Notes: generated from the sequence alone by a model not told the origin. 62,656 nt of DNA from Nitrospirota bacterium (GCA_028876065.1 JAGWTI010000006.1:1-62656), one strand, 5' to 3'; positions 7,863 through 17,734 are shown, counted from the first letter of the stretch. Numbers and translations: made by a program.

Positions 7863-8393
7863 TTAGATGACAGACGTCGGTTCCTTCCGCCAGTAGTGAT
7901 CGAATTCCTCGAGTTGGGTGAGCGTGGAGAGGTCGGTCATCCGATCCAGGAACAGCTTCCCGATGAGGTGATCCATTTCATGCTGGACGCACACGGCAAA
8001 CAGCCCGGTCGCGTCGAACTCGACCGGGCTCCCCTGCCGGTCCAGCGCGCGGACCCGCACCATCGACGGCCGCGTCACCTTGCCCCGAAGCCCGTCCACA
8101 CTGAGGCAGCCTTCCCACATTTCCGCCTGCTGGGGGCCGTAATACACGATCACCGGGTTGATCAGCACGGTCTCCGGAAATCCGCCGTCTCCCGGACAGG
8201 CCATGACCAGCACTTGCTCGGAACGGGACACCTGCGGCGCCGCCAACCCGATGCCTTCTTCCTCATGCATGGTCTCGAACATGTCGTCGATGAACTGTTG
8301 CATCGCCTTGGTCTGAATCTCGGCCGGATCCACGGGACGGGCCTGTTGCCTCAGAACCGGATTGCCGACCTTTGCGACGGACAGGACCGCCAT
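7863..8393 (-). CDS. def: Peptide deformylase
   Basis: 176 residues, normal length. Removes the formyl group from the initiator Met of nascent proteins. All three family motifs are present: GIGLAAPQV, EGCLSV (metal Cys) and QHEMDHL (HExxH metal His and catalytic Glu). The insert DGGFPETVLINPVIVYYGPQQ is typical of bacterial types. SD AAGGAG lies just before the ATG. It has its own promoter (8450-8479) rather than depending on the RND operon upstream. Confidence 0.96.
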   Translation of the reverse strand: MAVLSVAKVGNPVLRQQARPVDPAEIQTKAMQQFIDDMFETMHEEEGIGLAAPQVSRSEQVLVMACPGDGGFPETVLINPVIVYYGPQQAEMWEGCLSVDGLRGKVTRPSMVRVRALDRQGSPVEFDATGLFAVCVQHEMDHLIGKLFLDRMTDLSTLTQLEEFDHYWRKEPTSVI

Positions 8394-8449
8394 ACCCCTT
8401 ACTCCTTAACAGAAACCACAGGAAGATCGTGCCGCAACTCCCGACTCTT

Positions 8450-8479
8450 TTTATAACATAGGGACTCGCGGAGCCGCAA
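8450..8479 (-). promoter_or_regulatory. Promoter of def
   Basis: On the minus strand TTGCGG (8479-8474), an 18-base spacer, then extended -10 TGTTATAAA ending at 8450. Start near 8443, giving a leader of about 50 bases with an SD. Confidence 0.6.
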
Positions 8480-8548
8480 CCGAAGGTCCGCCCCTTCAAG
8501 CCGCGGCACAACCGCCGGTGACGGGCCGCACCGGTGCCGGAGGAGCGC

Positions 8549-9409
8549 TCAGCCCTGCGCGGCAGGCGCTCTCGGCCGGCGCGGATCGGGCAGTTCAAAG
8601 GTCTCCTTGACCGACGCCCACCAGTCCGCCCATTCCTGCGCCCACTCTTGCCGATCTTCCTTGGTGGACGAGTCCCAGTCGTGAACCTCGCTCTCATGCC
8701 GCGTCAACAGCCAGAGCGAATGAATCGCCGACACCGACACGAACCGCTCCGGGTCGGAGAGCAGATTGATCAGGACCGGCACGACGGCTTTCTGCCGGAC
8801 ATACCGGGACTCGAAGGCCGCCACCTTCCTGACCGAAGAGTTTTGATCCTTGGCCATCGCTTCGATCGCCGGAGGCGCCAGGGCCGGATTGAGCCGGACG
8901 GTGGCCCGCAAGGCATGCTCGCGCACGCGGGGCATATCGTTCGACTCCTTGGCCGCTTCCACCAATGCCGGCGCGGCGCTGGGATCCTTGATCATCATCA
9001 GCGTTTCGATCGCATTGTACCGGACCCGAGGTCCCGGCATCGTCAGCGCCTTGATCAATACCGGCACCGCCGGCGGCCCCATGTGGACGAACTCGCCCAT
9101 GGCCCAAAACTCTTGCTTCCCGTCCAGCAGCGGCAAGAGCGCCTCGGCCCGCTTCACGTCTTCAGGCCCGAGCGGCTGGTTGGATGGCGGCACCGAGGTA
9201 TTCGGCCCCGCTTCTGTCTTGGGCGGAGGCTCGTAGGGCATCTGGACGGGAACGAGGCGGGCCCGCGCCCCCGCCGCGCCCACGGCTTCGTCGGCGAACC
9301 ACGCCGAGGGTATCAGCCACGCACCCAGTACAACGATGAGGCTCCACCGCAGCGATAGGCTCGCGCCGAGGACCCCGCCCTGTTTGTTCCGTTGCTTGTC
9401 ATGTCCCAT
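8549..9409 (-). CDS. Exported HEAT-repeat protein
   Basis: 286 residues from the ATG at 9409, which has SD GAGAGGG; the open frame continues 36 codons upstream over poor Gly/Ala-rich sequence. Residues 20-40 form a signal peptide or anchor (SLIVVLGAWLIPSAWFA). After a Pro-rich linker come four or five HEAT-type helical repeats (for example GPPAVPVLIKALTMPG, VRKVAAFESRYVRQKAVVPV), a fold used for protein binding. The C-terminus is charged and Trp-rich. It follows the RND pump gene by 38 bases and may be part of that operon; a link to efflux is only positional. Confidence 0.8.
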   Translation of the reverse strand: MGHDKQRNKQGGVLGASLSLRWSLIVVLGAWLIPSAWFADEAVGAAGARARLVPVQMPYEPPPKTEAGPNTSVPPSNQPLGPEDVKRAEALLPLLDGKQEFWAMGEFVHMGPPAVPVLIKALTMPGPRVRYNAIETLMMIKDPSAAPALVEAAKESNDMPRVREHALRATVRLNPALAPPAIEAMAKDQNSSVRKVAAFESRYVRQKAVVPVLINLLSDPERFVSVSAIHSLWLLTRHESEVHDWDSSTKEDRQEWAQEWADWWASVKETFELPDPRRPRAPAAQG

Positions 9410-9447
9410 CTTGCAATACCCTCTCGATTGGTTACCGTTTGTCCATC

Positions 9448-12400
9448 CTAGTCCGCGTGCGGCGGCGGCTCCGTCGGCGGCCCCCCCGCCTGCACTCCGC
9501 CGCCCCTGCCACGACACGCCAACTGGTAGAGCACGGGCAGCACCATGAGAATCAACACGGCGGACGTGAGCATGCCGCCGACGACCACGCGCGCCAACGG
9601 CTGCTGGGATTGCGCCCCGATCCCTGTGGCCACCGCCGCCGGGAGGAGCCCGATGGCCGCCGCCAGCGTCGTCATCAGCACGGGGCGCATCCGAACCTCC
9701 GCGCTCGTCAAGATGGCCGTGCGCAGATCGTGCCCCTCTTCCAGCAGATCGCGGATGCGGACGATCAGAATCAGGCCGCCCTGGATCGCGACGCCGAAAA
9801 GCGAGATGAACCCCACTGCGGCGGAAATACTGAAATCGGTGCCGGTGAGCACCAACGAAAACACTCCGCCGATCAGCGCAAACGGCACCGCGACGAACAC
9901 CAGCACGGCGTCCTTGAGCGAATTCACCGCCAGGTAGACGAGGAACAGCACGATCACGAGACTCACCGGGACGATCATCGCCAGCCGCTTCTTCTCATCC
10001 TGCAGCTGATCGTACTCCCCGTGCCATTCAATCCGGTACCGTTCGGGTAACTGGACCTGCGCATGGATCCGCGCTTCCGCATCTTTCACCGTGCTCTCCA
10101 GATCGCGGCCGCGCACGCTGAACTTGATCGGGATGTACCGCTCATTGTTCTCCCGGTAAATGACGAACGCCCCGGTTTGATTGGAGATCGAGGCCAACTG
10201 CTTCAGGGGAATCCGCGCCCCCTCCGGCGTGCTGACCTGAATGTTGCCGATCGCCTCCATGTCCTGGCGGAACTCGGGCAGGAACCGGACGACCAGATCG
10301 AACCACCGATCCCCTTCGTAGACCTGCGTCACCGCCTGGCCTCCGATCGCGGCCTGCACCACTCCGTTGACGTCCGCGACTTGCAATCCGTACCGGGCGC
10401 ATTCCTGGCGGTCCACCTTGATGACCAGATTCGGCTGGCCCAGCAGACGGAAGATGCCCAGATCTTTCACGCCCGGAACCTGCTTCATCACGTTTTCGAT
10501 CTCGACGGCCTTCTCCTCCATCAACTTCAAATCCGACCCGAACAGCTTGATGGAGTTCTCGCCCTTCACCCCGGACATCGCCTCCTGGACGTTGTCCTGG
10601 ATCACCTGGGAGAAGTTAAAGTTCACTCCGGGAATCTTCGCGAGCTCCGCCTCGATCTCCTCGATCAGCTTGTCCTTCGAAGTGACCTCCGGCCGCCACT
10701 CCTTTTTGGGCTTGAGACTCACCAAGAATTCGGCGTTGAAGAAGCTGGTCGGATCGGTGCCGTCATCCGGCCGCCCCAGTTGCGAGACCGCGCGGTCCAC
10801 TTCCGGGTATCGGCGGAAAATGGCGCGGATCTCGCCGGTCAGGCGGTCCGCCTGCTCAAACGAAATGTCCACCGGCATGGTGGCGCGGACCCAGAGATTG
10901 CCTTCTTCCAACGCCGGCATGAACTCCCCGCCCAGGAACGGCACGGCGATCATCGCGAGGACCAACAGTCCGACCGCGACGCCGACCACCGTCAGTTCAT
11001 GACCGAGGGCCCAGTGGAGCGCGTTGATGTACACACGCCGGATCCAGCGGACCGGCGGCGTTTCCTCCTCGCGGATATGACCGTTCAGCAGCAGCGAGCA
11101 AAGCGCCGGGGCCAGCGTGAACGCCATCAACAGAGCCCCGCTCAAGGCAAACCCGTAGGTCAACGACATGGGCGCGAAGATTTTTCCCGGCACCCCGGTC
11201 ATCGTGAACAACGGGATGAAAGCCACCACGATGATGGTGGTGGCGAAGAAAATCGGACGGCCGACTTCCCGCGCGGCCCGCATGATGTGCATCGGCACCG
11301 TCAAGCCGGGGCCGGCCCGGTGGGACAGGTGGGCGAAAATGCTCTCCACCATGATGAGCGTGGAGTCCACGATGATGCCGAAGTCGATCGCCCCGAGCGA
11401 GATCAGGTTGGCGGATTCTCCGACCAGCACCATCATGCTGAACGTGAAGAGCAGCGCCGCCGGCACGGTCAACGCCACGATGATCGCCGTTCGCAGATGC
11501 CCCAAAAATACAAACAGGATGATGAAGACCAGGACGATCCCGCTGATCAGGATGTCCATCACGGTCTCGATGGTGGTGTGAATCAGGACGGTGCGATCGT
11601 AGAAGGTCTTGACGTGAACGCCCTTGGGCAGCTTCCACGTATTGAGTTCCTCGACCTTTTGCTTGACCTTTTCGAGGACCGTCAGGGCCTTGGAGCCGCG
11701 CGCGAGGAGCACCACCCCCTCCACGACGTCGTCCCGGTCGTCGATCCCCACCTTCCCGAGGCGGATCCGGTGTCCCGTACTGACCTTGCCCAGATTCCGG
11801 ACATAGATGGGCGTCCCTTCCTTTTCCGCCACGACGACGTTCTCGATGTCGTCGAGGCTGTCGATCAGCCCGACGCCCCGCACGTTGAAATTTTGGGCGC
11901 CCGCCGTCAGGTAGTTGCCGCCGACGTTGGCATTGCTCTGCGCCACCGCCGAAATCACGTCCGGCAGGCTCACCCCATAGCTGATCAAGGCGCCGGGGTT
12001 CAGGTCCACGTGGTATTCCTTCGTGGTGCCGCCGAAGGCCGTCACGTCGATCACCCCGGGAACCCGCTTAAACTCCCGTTGCAGCTTCCAATCCTGAAGG
12101 GTTTTCAGCTCGGTCAGCGAGGTTCCATCGCCCACCAATTCATACCGATAGATTTCGGCGATGGCCCACCACGGCGACAACATCGGCTGGGCCGGAGGAG
12201 GCAAGTTGAGCATGGTCAGGCGGTTGAGCACCTCCTGCCGATCCCGGAAATATTCGGTGCGGAAATCGAAGTACACCTTGATGTCGTTGAGGCCGAAAAT
12301 GGACAGGGATCGGACGTCGCTCAGGCCCGGCATGCCGGCCAAACCGATTTCAATGGGAATGGCGATCTGCCGCTCGATCTCCTCGGCGGACCAGCCGTGA

Positions 12401-12558
12401 TACTGCGTGATGATCTCGACCATCGGCGGGGAGGGGTCCGGATAGGCGACGACATCGAGGACATGGAAGGCGTAGAGCCCGCCGAAGAGCAACATCAGCC
12501 CGAGGGCGCAGACGAAGAATCGCTGTTGGAGGGCAAACTCAACAATCCGTGGAATCAT
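9448..12558 (-). CDS. czcA: RND efflux pump, heavy-metal (CzcA/CusA) type
   Basis: 1036 residues, the usual length. Inner-membrane proton/cation antiporter of a tripartite efflux system. The TM4 signature AIDFGIIVDSTLIMVES carries the acidic residues (two Asp, one Glu) typical of the heavy-metal (HME) branch. The two large periplasmic loops and twelve membrane helices are in the usual order. The N-terminus MIPRIVEFALQQRFFV is standard. Membrane-fusion and outer-membrane genes lie directly upstream in one operon. The metal cannot be assigned from sequence. Confidence 0.93.
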   Translation of the reverse strand: MIPRIVEFALQQRFFVCALGLMLLFGGLYAFHVLDVVAYPDPSPPMVEIITQYHGWSAEEIERQIAIPIEIGLAGMPGLSDVRSLSIFGLNDIKVYFDFRTEYFRDRQEVLNRLTMLNLPPPAQPMLSPWWAIAEIYRYELVGDGTSLTELKTLQDWKLQREFKRVPGVIDVTAFGGTTKEYHVDLNPGALISYGVSLPDVISAVAQSNANVGGNYLTAGAQNFNVRGVGLIDSLDDIENVVVAEKEGTPIYVRNLGKVSTGHRIRLGKVGIDDRDDVVEGVVLLARGSKALTVLEKVKQKVEELNTWKLPKGVHVKTFYDRTVLIHTTIETVMDILISGIVLVFIILFVFLGHLRTAIIVALTVPAALLFTFSMMVLVGESANLISLGAIDFGIIVDSTLIMVESIFAHLSHRAGPGLTVPMHIMRAAREVGRPIFFATTIIVVAFIPLFTMTGVPGKIFAPMSLTYGFALSGALLMAFTLAPALCSLLLNGHIREEETPPVRWIRRVYINALHWALGHELTVVGVAVGLLVLAMIAVPFLGGEFMPALEEGNLWVRATMPVDISFEQADRLTGEIRAIFRRYPEVDRAVSQLGRPDDGTDPTSFFNAEFLVSLKPKKEWRPEVTSKDKLIEEIEAELAKIPGVNFNFSQVIQDNVQEAMSGVKGENSIKLFGSDLKLMEEKAVEIENVMKQVPGVKDLGIFRLLGQPNLVIKVDRQECARYGLQVADVNGVVQAAIGGQAVTQVYEGDRWFDLVVRFLPEFRQDMEAIGNIQVSTPEGARIPLKQLASISNQTGAFVIYRENNERYIPIKFSVRGRDLESTVKDAEARIHAQVQLPERYRIEWHGEYDQLQDEKKRLAMIVPVSLVIVLFLVYLAVNSLKDAVLVFVAVPFALIGGVFSLVLTGTDFSISAAVGFISLFGVAIQGGLILIVRIRDLLEEGHDLRTAILTSAEVRMRPVLMTTLAAAIGLLPAAVATGIGAQSQQPLARVVVGGMLTSAVLILMVLPVLYQLACRGRGGGVQAGGPPTEPPPHAD

Positions 12559-12607
12559 CGGATAGCGGGGATCTCGAGACGATTAGAGAGACATTGCACA
12601 GCGGGTC

Positions 12608-13750
12608 TCATCCTTTGCTTTCCTGGCCCTTGACCAAGACGGCCCCTTTGGTGACGATCCGCTCCCCCGGCTTGAGTCCGTCCACCACCCGCACTTGGTC
12701 CCCCGAGGCTGTGGCGATCTTGACCTCGCGCTTCAGGTACTTCCCTTCCCCTTCCACGACATAGACGAAATGCTTTCCGTCGACCTCCAGCACCGCCTCT
12801 TTCGGCACGGTTAGAAACGCGCTGGCATCGCCGACTTGGATGTGCAGGCGGGCGAACATCTCCGGCTTGAGCTTGTGCTGTTCATTGGTCACCCAGGCCC
12901 GGACTTTGATCGTTCTGGTATTGGGATCAACGACATCCCCGATCGCCGCAATCGCGCCGGAGAAGGTGGTGGCGGGATAGGCTTCGACGGTCACGGCGGC
13001 CACCTGCCCGACGTGCACCAAGTCCAAATCCCGCTCGTACACATCCGCCACGACCTGCAGGTTGTCCAGGTCCGCCACCGTAAACAACACCTGGGATTGG
13101 TCCCCGCCTACGATGGAGCCTGGTGTCACGGTCCGCTCCACGACCGTCCCGGTCAGCGGGCTCTTCATCTCGAACCGGGCGGTGATTTTTTGTTCGGCCA
13201 GGGGCTTGTCCAACTCTCCGGCCGGCACACGCAGCGAGAGCAGCCGCTCCTTGGCCCGGCGAAACTCCGCTTTGGCCTTGACCAAATCGTTTTCCGCCTG
13301 CTTGTAATCCTTGAGGGGAATCGCTTTGTTTTCGTAGAGGTCTTTGGCCAGATCGTACGCGCGGGTGGCGAAATCCATGTCCGATGCTTCCTTGATGAAC
13401 TCTGAGTAGGCGGAGGTGATGTCGGGACTGTCGATGATCAGGAGCACGTCGCCCGCCTTCACCCGATCGCCCAGCTTGACCCGCACCTCCAGCACCCGCC
13501 CCTGCAAGGGCGAGGAAATGCGCGAGTACCGGTCCTCCCCGTAGGCGATTTTTCCGGCCAACGTCACGACCGGATTGATTTGGGTCGTCGCGACCACGGC
13601 GGTTTCGATGCGTGCCTGCCCCGTTCCTGGGGGAGCGGGCGCCAGCCGAGGGGTCGCGGCATTCGAGGTGGTCGGCTCTTCATGCTGCCCGCAGGACGCC
13701 AGCAGCAGGAACGGCGCAAGCCACAAGACGGCACGACACCCTCGGTTCAT
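12608..13750 (-). CDS. czcB: RND periplasmic adaptor (CzcB/CusB-type) lipoprotein
   Basis: 380 residues. The N-terminus ends in lipobox LLLASC, so it is probably anchored in a membrane. The order is lipoyl/barrel-sandwich (SSPLQGRVLEVRVKLGDRVK), alpha-hairpin (AYSEFIKEASDMDFATRAYD), return lipoyl strand (EMKSPLTGTVVERTVTPGS) and beta-barrel. It bridges the pump and the outer-membrane channel. Its ATG overlaps the stop of the channel gene (ATGA), so both are translated together. Confidence 0.92.
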   Translation of the reverse strand: MNRGCRAVLWLAPFLLLASCGQHEEPTTSNAATPRLAPAPPGTGQARIETAVVATTQINPVVTLAGKIAYGEDRYSRISSPLQGRVLEVRVKLGDRVKAGDVLLIIDSPDITSAYSEFIKEASDMDFATRAYDLAKDLYENKAIPLKDYKQAENDLVKAKAEFRRAKERLLSLRVPAGELDKPLAEQKITARFEMKSPLTGTVVERTVTPGSIVGGDQSQVLFTVADLDNLQVVADVYERDLDLVHVGQVAAVTVEAYPATTFSGAIAAIGDVVDPNTRTIKVRAWVTNEQHKLKPEMFARLHIQVGDASAFLTVPKEAVLEVDGKHFVYVVEGEGKYLKREVKIATASGDQVRVVDGLKPGERIVTKGAVLVKGQESKG

Positions 13751-15087
13751 GATGTAATCTCCCGCCCCACGGCGCTCTCCAACAGGAACACGTTGCGGAG
13801 ATAGCTGTACAGTGCCTCAATGTAACTTTGCTGAATCGCCCGCGACGTCCGGGCCGCATCGAGCAGGTCCAGAATGGTGGCGCCGCCCCGTTCGTAGGCT
13901 CGCTCCACGATCGTCAACGTCGAGCGGGCGTCCTCCAAAACGCCGGCCCGGTAGGCCTCGACCAACCGCCGGCTCTGCACCACGTTGATGTAGGCCACGT
14001 CCACGTCGTTTTCCACCTGGATGAGCGTTCTACGGAGATCCACTTCGGCTTGCTGCACCGCCACTTCGGCTTGCACGATACCGCCCTGATTGCGGTTGAA
14101 CAAAGGCAAGGGCACGCCCATGTTGAGCAGCACCTGTTGCTGGTTATCCGGACCGCGAGGGCCCTGAACCGCGTACCCGCCGCCGAACGTCACATCCGGA
14201 TACTTGTACGCCTGGGCCAGTTTCAGGTCGGCCATCCGCTGGGCTTGGGTCAGCCGCTTGACGCGGATGTCCGCACGAGACTCCAGCGCAACGGTGCGCA
14301 GCGCATTCACGTCCGGCTCGAACCGGCGGTAGTCCATCTCCGTGGTCAGCACCAACTCCACGATCGGCCGCAGGTTCAGGAGGACGCGCAAGTCGGCACG
14401 GGCGTTCTCCGCGTCCTGAATGGCCTGGATGACTTGCGATTGAAAATCCACCACTTGGAGGCGGATCCGGATCAGGTCCACCTCCGCGATGTAGCCCTTT
14501 TTGAACCGGATGGTGTTCACTTCCAGAATGCGGGCGAAGCGGTCGCGGTTCTCCTCCGCCAACGCCAGCCGCCGCTGAGCCAACTGAACCCGGTAATAGG
14601 CATCCTTGACGGTGAAGCTGAGCTGACGGATCGTGTCCTCGAAGTTGGCCTCGGCCGTCTTGGCGCCGAAGGCCGCGCTTTCGATGCGAAACCCGCGTTT
14701 GCCGGCCATTTCAAAGAGCTGCTGGACCTGGGTGGTGATTTGCCCGCTGCGGTCCATCGTCTGGCCTTGGGTATAGGCGCTCAAGGTCCCGATGGTCAGA
14801 TAGGGGTTGGGAAACAGCGCGGCCGTGATTTGCTGGCCCTTGGCTTGATCGATGCCGAACTTCGTCATCAACAGGCTGAGGTTTTCGCGGAGAAAGAGCG
14901 CCACCGCTTCGTCCAGGCTCAACCGTGCGACGGACGGTAACGAGGCGTCCACCGGCATGGCCGGCTTCGCGGCCGGCGGAGCCCCCGCCTTCGCGGGCGG
15001 CTCGGCCGCGAGAGACCACCCGGCCCGAAGACACAGCGTCAGCAGAACCACCGAGATCCCGACGATCCGGAGCATGCTTCCCGCCAT
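13747..15087 (-). CDS. czcC: TolC-family outer-membrane channel (CzcC-type)
   Basis: About 446 residues. Two TolC repeats of long helices fill the protein (for example LSLDEAVALFLRENLSLL and YKYPDVTFGGGY). The signal peptide is LRIVGISVVLLTLCLRAGWS. The open frame reaches 15174; the ATG at 15087 is chosen because ACAGG lies six bases before it, with ATGs at 15123 and 15075 as alternatives. First gene of the czcCBA operon, with a perfect -10 box upstream. Confidence 0.9.
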   Translation of the reverse strand: MAGSMLRIVGISVVLLTLCLRAGWSLAAEPPAKAGAPPAAKPAMPVDASLPSVARLSLDEAVALFLRENLSLLMTKFGIDQAKGQQITAALFPNPYLTIGTLSAYTQGQTMDRSGQITTQVQQLFEMAGKRGFRIESAAFGAKTAEANFEDTIRQLSFTVKDAYYRVQLAQRRLALAEENRDRFARILEVNTIRFKKGYIAEVDLIRIRLQVVDFQSQVIQAIQDAENARADLRVLLNLRPIVELVLTTEMDYRRFEPDVNALRTVALESRADIRVKRLTQAQRMADLKLAQAYKYPDVTFGGGYAVQGPRGPDNQQQVLLNMGVPLPLFNRNQGGIVQAEVAVQQAEVDLRRTLIQVENDVDVAYINVVQSRRLVEAYRAGVLEDARSTLTIVERAYERGGATILDLLDAARTSRAIQQSYIEALYSYLRNVFLLESAVGREITS

Positions 15088-15190
15088 GGACGGCCTGTCT
15101 ATCCTCGCGATCGTAAAACCCATTGCCTTGCTGTCACTCCCCCGCGGGCGCAAACCCCGACACCGCCGGAACACCGCACATTAGCTAGTT

Positions 15191-15220
15191 ATTATACCGA
15201 GTTCCCGCCATCCGTTGAAA
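15191..15220 (-). promoter_or_regulatory. Promoter of the czcCBA operon
   Basis: A perfect TATAAT on the minus strand (15196-15191) with a weak -35 (TTCAAC or TTTCAA, 15214-15220) 17-18 bases upstream. A weak -35 plus strong -10 would suit activation by a regulator, but no operator is recognised. Confidence 0.55.
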
Positions 15221-15302
15221 GCTCAATTTCTTCCGACAGGAGTTCTCTCGACCATGCGCATTCCTGGATCGAAGACGGGCCCGCGTCACTCGCCGCACCG
15301 GC

Positions 15303-16406
15303 TCATTGCAGCTTCACCTCCGTCCAGGCCCGATCGTACAAACGAGCGGCCTCGCCCACATCGATCGTCCATTCGAGCCGGTCCAACACCGAGTCCGGCG
15401 GGTAGATCGCGGGATTGTCCCGATACTTCGCCTGCACCAGCGCCCTTGCCTCCCGATTCGACGTCGCAAACAGCAGACGCTCCGTGGTCCTAGCCGCCAC
15501 GTCGCGATCCAACAGGTGATTGATGAATCGCATCGCCAGATCCTTGTGCGACGACGTCTTGAGCACGACCAGGCAGTCGGCCCAGATGGTTGCGCCTTCT
15601 TTGGGAATCACGTACCGAATCGACGGCCGCTCAGCCATGGCTCTGGCCACCGTTCCGCCCCACCCATGCGCCAAGACCACATCGCCATACGCCAAGAGTT
15701 GCTGGTAATTCTCGCTCGTATAGGTCTTGACCAAGTCTTTCTGGCGCACGAGTTTGGCTTTGGCCCGGTCGATCACGGCGGGATCCGTGGCGTTGCCGGA
15801 GTGGCCCAGCGTGCGCAGCGCGACGCCGAAGACTTCCCGTTGATCGTTCAACATACTGATCTTCCGCCTATAGCGAGGGTCCCAGAGCACCTCCCAACTG
15901 TCGGGCGGCACGGGCACCACGGCCGAATCGTACCCGATGCCCACCGTGCCCCAGAGATAGGGAATCGAGTACCGATTGTCGGGGTCAAACGGCAGATGTT
16001 GGAGTCGCTCGAACACGAACCGGACGTTCGGAATCAGGGACAGATCCAGTTCGGCCAGCAAATCCTGCTTGGCCATGATGGCGACCATGAAATCCGACGG
16101 CACGACCACGTCATAGCCTCCGGCCCCGCTCTGCAACTTGGCCAATAGCTCTTCGTTGCTGCCGAACGTGTCCACCACGACCTTGACGCCGGCTTCCCGC
16201 TCAAACGCCCGGATCAGCTCCTTGTCCGTATAGTCAGACCAGGTAAAATAATGGAGCGTGGTCGGTGGCCTTCCGCCGGGCTTGTCGGAGGTCCCGGTCG
16301 TCGGCCCGTCACCGGGCCATTGCTGATACACCACCAGAACAACCGCAGCCGACAACAATAGGCCCTGTACCACTTTCCATGGCAACTGGTGCTTGGATAG
16401 ATTCAT
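15303..16406 (-). CDS. potD: Spermidine/putrescine-type substrate-binding protein
   Basis: 367 residues of the PotD/PotF family. A signal anchor (VVQGLLLSAAVVLVVYQQW) is followed by LHYFTWSDYTDKELIRAFE and the ligand-lobe motifs VPSDFMVAIMAKQDLL, YLWGTVGIGYD and AHGWGGTVARA. It delivers a polyamine or related ligand to PotABC. The ligand is not certain, since homologues bind other small amines. No SD precedes the ATG; TATTGT lies 7 bases upstream, so a leaderless message is possible. Confidence 0.9.
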   Translation of the reverse strand: MNLSKHQLPWKVVQGLLLSAAVVLVVYQQWPGDGPTTGTSDKPGGRPPTTLHYFTWSDYTDKELIRAFEREAGVKVVVDTFGSNEELLAKLQSGAGGYDVVVPSDFMVAIMAKQDLLAELDLSLIPNVRFVFERLQHLPFDPDNRYSIPYLWGTVGIGYDSAVVPVPPDSWEVLWDPRYRRKISMLNDQREVFGVALRTLGHSGNATDPAVIDRAKAKLVRQKDLVKTYTSENYQQLLAYGDVVLAHGWGGTVARAMAERPSIRYVIPKEGATIWADCLVVLKTSSHKDLAMRFINHLLDRDVAARTTERLLFATSNREARALVQAKYRDNPAIYPPDSVLDRLEWTIDVGEAARLYDRAWTEVKLQ

Positions 16407-16515
16407 CTACACACAATACAAAAGGGACATCCCCGTCCGATTGGACCATACAGGCCCTTCCCCGCGGAAGGCCCGGCACGCGCACGATGGTTCCAGACGT
16501 AGAGGCGGAACGAAA

Positions 16516-16866
16516 TTAGAGAGCCGGAGGGGCACGAGCGATGGAAGAGCGGAGCGGCAGATACGAAGAGCCGCCGAGGCGCTGTGGATGGCACGTACCG
16601 CTGGGAACGGCAGGGGTCGGCAAGGCCAGGTAGGCGCCGGCGAGGTCCGGTTGGTGATCGGACAGCAGCGGCACCCCCTTGTTTTCGTCCGGGTCCATTT
16701 CGTCCCAGTCCTCCAAGGCCGCAGACACAAGCGACACATCCGAGGCTTGGCTGGAGGGAAGGCCGATCAGACAGACGAACAGAATGAGGGCAATACAAGA
16801 ACAGCCCCACAATCGCAGGGCTGGGACTCTGGGTGCCCACCGGTTCTGAGTCGTCGTCCGTGTCAT
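16516..16866 (-). CDS. Small secreted protein inside the pot operon
   Basis: 116 residues from the ATG at 16866, chosen for SD GGTGAGG; the frame is open to 16929. Signal peptide LWGCSCIALILFVCLIGLP with likely cleavage after SSQA. The mature part begins acidic (AALEDWDEMDPDENKG) and ends in a Ser/Pro/Arg-rich tail; a single Cys remains. No domain recognised. It sits between potC and potD, all in the same direction, which hints at a role with the binding protein; that is inference. Confidence 0.55.
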   Translation of the reverse strand: MTRTTTQNRWAPRVPALRLWGCSCIALILFVCLIGLPSSQASDVSLVSAALEDWDEMDPDENKGVPLLSDHQPDLAGAYLALPTPAVPSGTCHPQRLGGSSYLPLRSSIARAPPAL

Positions 16867-16964
16867 TCGACAGGCCTCACCGTCAACGAAGACATCCCCC
16901 GTACTCCGGAGGCTCTTCTCACCTAACACAGGTCCTCCCCTCTGTCAACGAACCGGCCGTTTAT

Positions 16965-17732
16965 TCATCGCCGTTGCAAGGCCAGCGACGCACCGATCAG
17001 CGTCATGGAGACCACGACCAGGATCGCCGAGAGTGCATTGATCACCGGCGTCACACCCGACTTGACCATGGAATAGACATACAGCGGCAACGTCGTCGAG
17101 CCGGGACCCGCCGTAAAAAAAGTCACGATGAAGTCGTCCAGTGAAATCGTGAAGGCCAGCAGGACCGATCCCCACATCGCCGGCACCAGCAGCGGCAACG
17201 TCACGCGGCTGAAGGCTTGCCACGGCGTCGCTCCCAGATCGCGCGCCGCTTCTTCCAACGAAGGGTCCAGCTTCCGCAGCCTGGCCCGCACGATGACCAG
17301 GACGATCGGCAGATTGAACGCGGCATGGCCGATCGTGACCGTGATCAGGCTCAGCGGCAGCTTCACCAGCAGGAAGAACAGCATCAAGGAGACACCCATC
17401 ATGATTTCCGGAATCACGAGCGGCAACAGCATCGCGCTTTCCACGACTTTCTGCCCTCGGAACGGATGCCGTTCCAGCCCGATCGCGGCACAGACGCCCA
17501 AGCCGGTCGCCACCAGGGTCGACACCAGCGCGACCAGCAGGCTGTTCCAAACGGACAGGCGCAGCGCCTCGTCCTCGGCCAGCAGCCGGTACCACTCCAG
17601 CGTAAACCCCTGCCAGGCGGCCGACAGACGCGAGGCGTTGAAGGAAAACAGAATCAGGACAAGGATCGGCGCGTAGAGAAAACACAGGTTCGCCACGCTG
17701 GCGCTCAGAAGCCACGGTGTTCGCCGTACCAT
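16965..17732 (-). CDS. potC: Polyamine-type ABC transporter permease PotC
   Basis: 255 residues with six membrane segments. The cytoplasmic EAA loop that contacts the ATPase is LEEAARDLGATPWQAFSRVTLP. The open frame runs far upstream over potB and potA in another frame; the ATG at 17732 is chosen because it lies two bases after the potB stop with SD GGAGGGTGAGG. Works as a pair with PotB. Confidence 0.93.
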   Translation of the reverse strand: MVRRTPWLLSASVANLCFLYAPILVLILFSFNASRLSAAWQGFTLEWYRLLAEDEALRLSVWNSLLVALVSTLVATGLGVCAAIGLERHPFRGQKVVESAMLLPLVIPEIMMGVSLMLFFLLVKLPLSLITVTIGHAAFNLPIVLVIVRARLRKLDPSLEEAARDLGATPWQAFSRVTLPLLVPAMWGSVLLAFTISLDDFIVTFFTAGPGSTTLPLYVYSMVKSGVTPVINALSAILVVVSMTLIGASLALQRR

Positions 17733-17734
17733 CC

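Noticed and set aside
10063-12633. 856-codon open frame on the plus strand over the RND pump gene
   Set aside because: Mirror frame of a conserved pump; low-complexity Asp/His/Arg sequence and no ribosome site.
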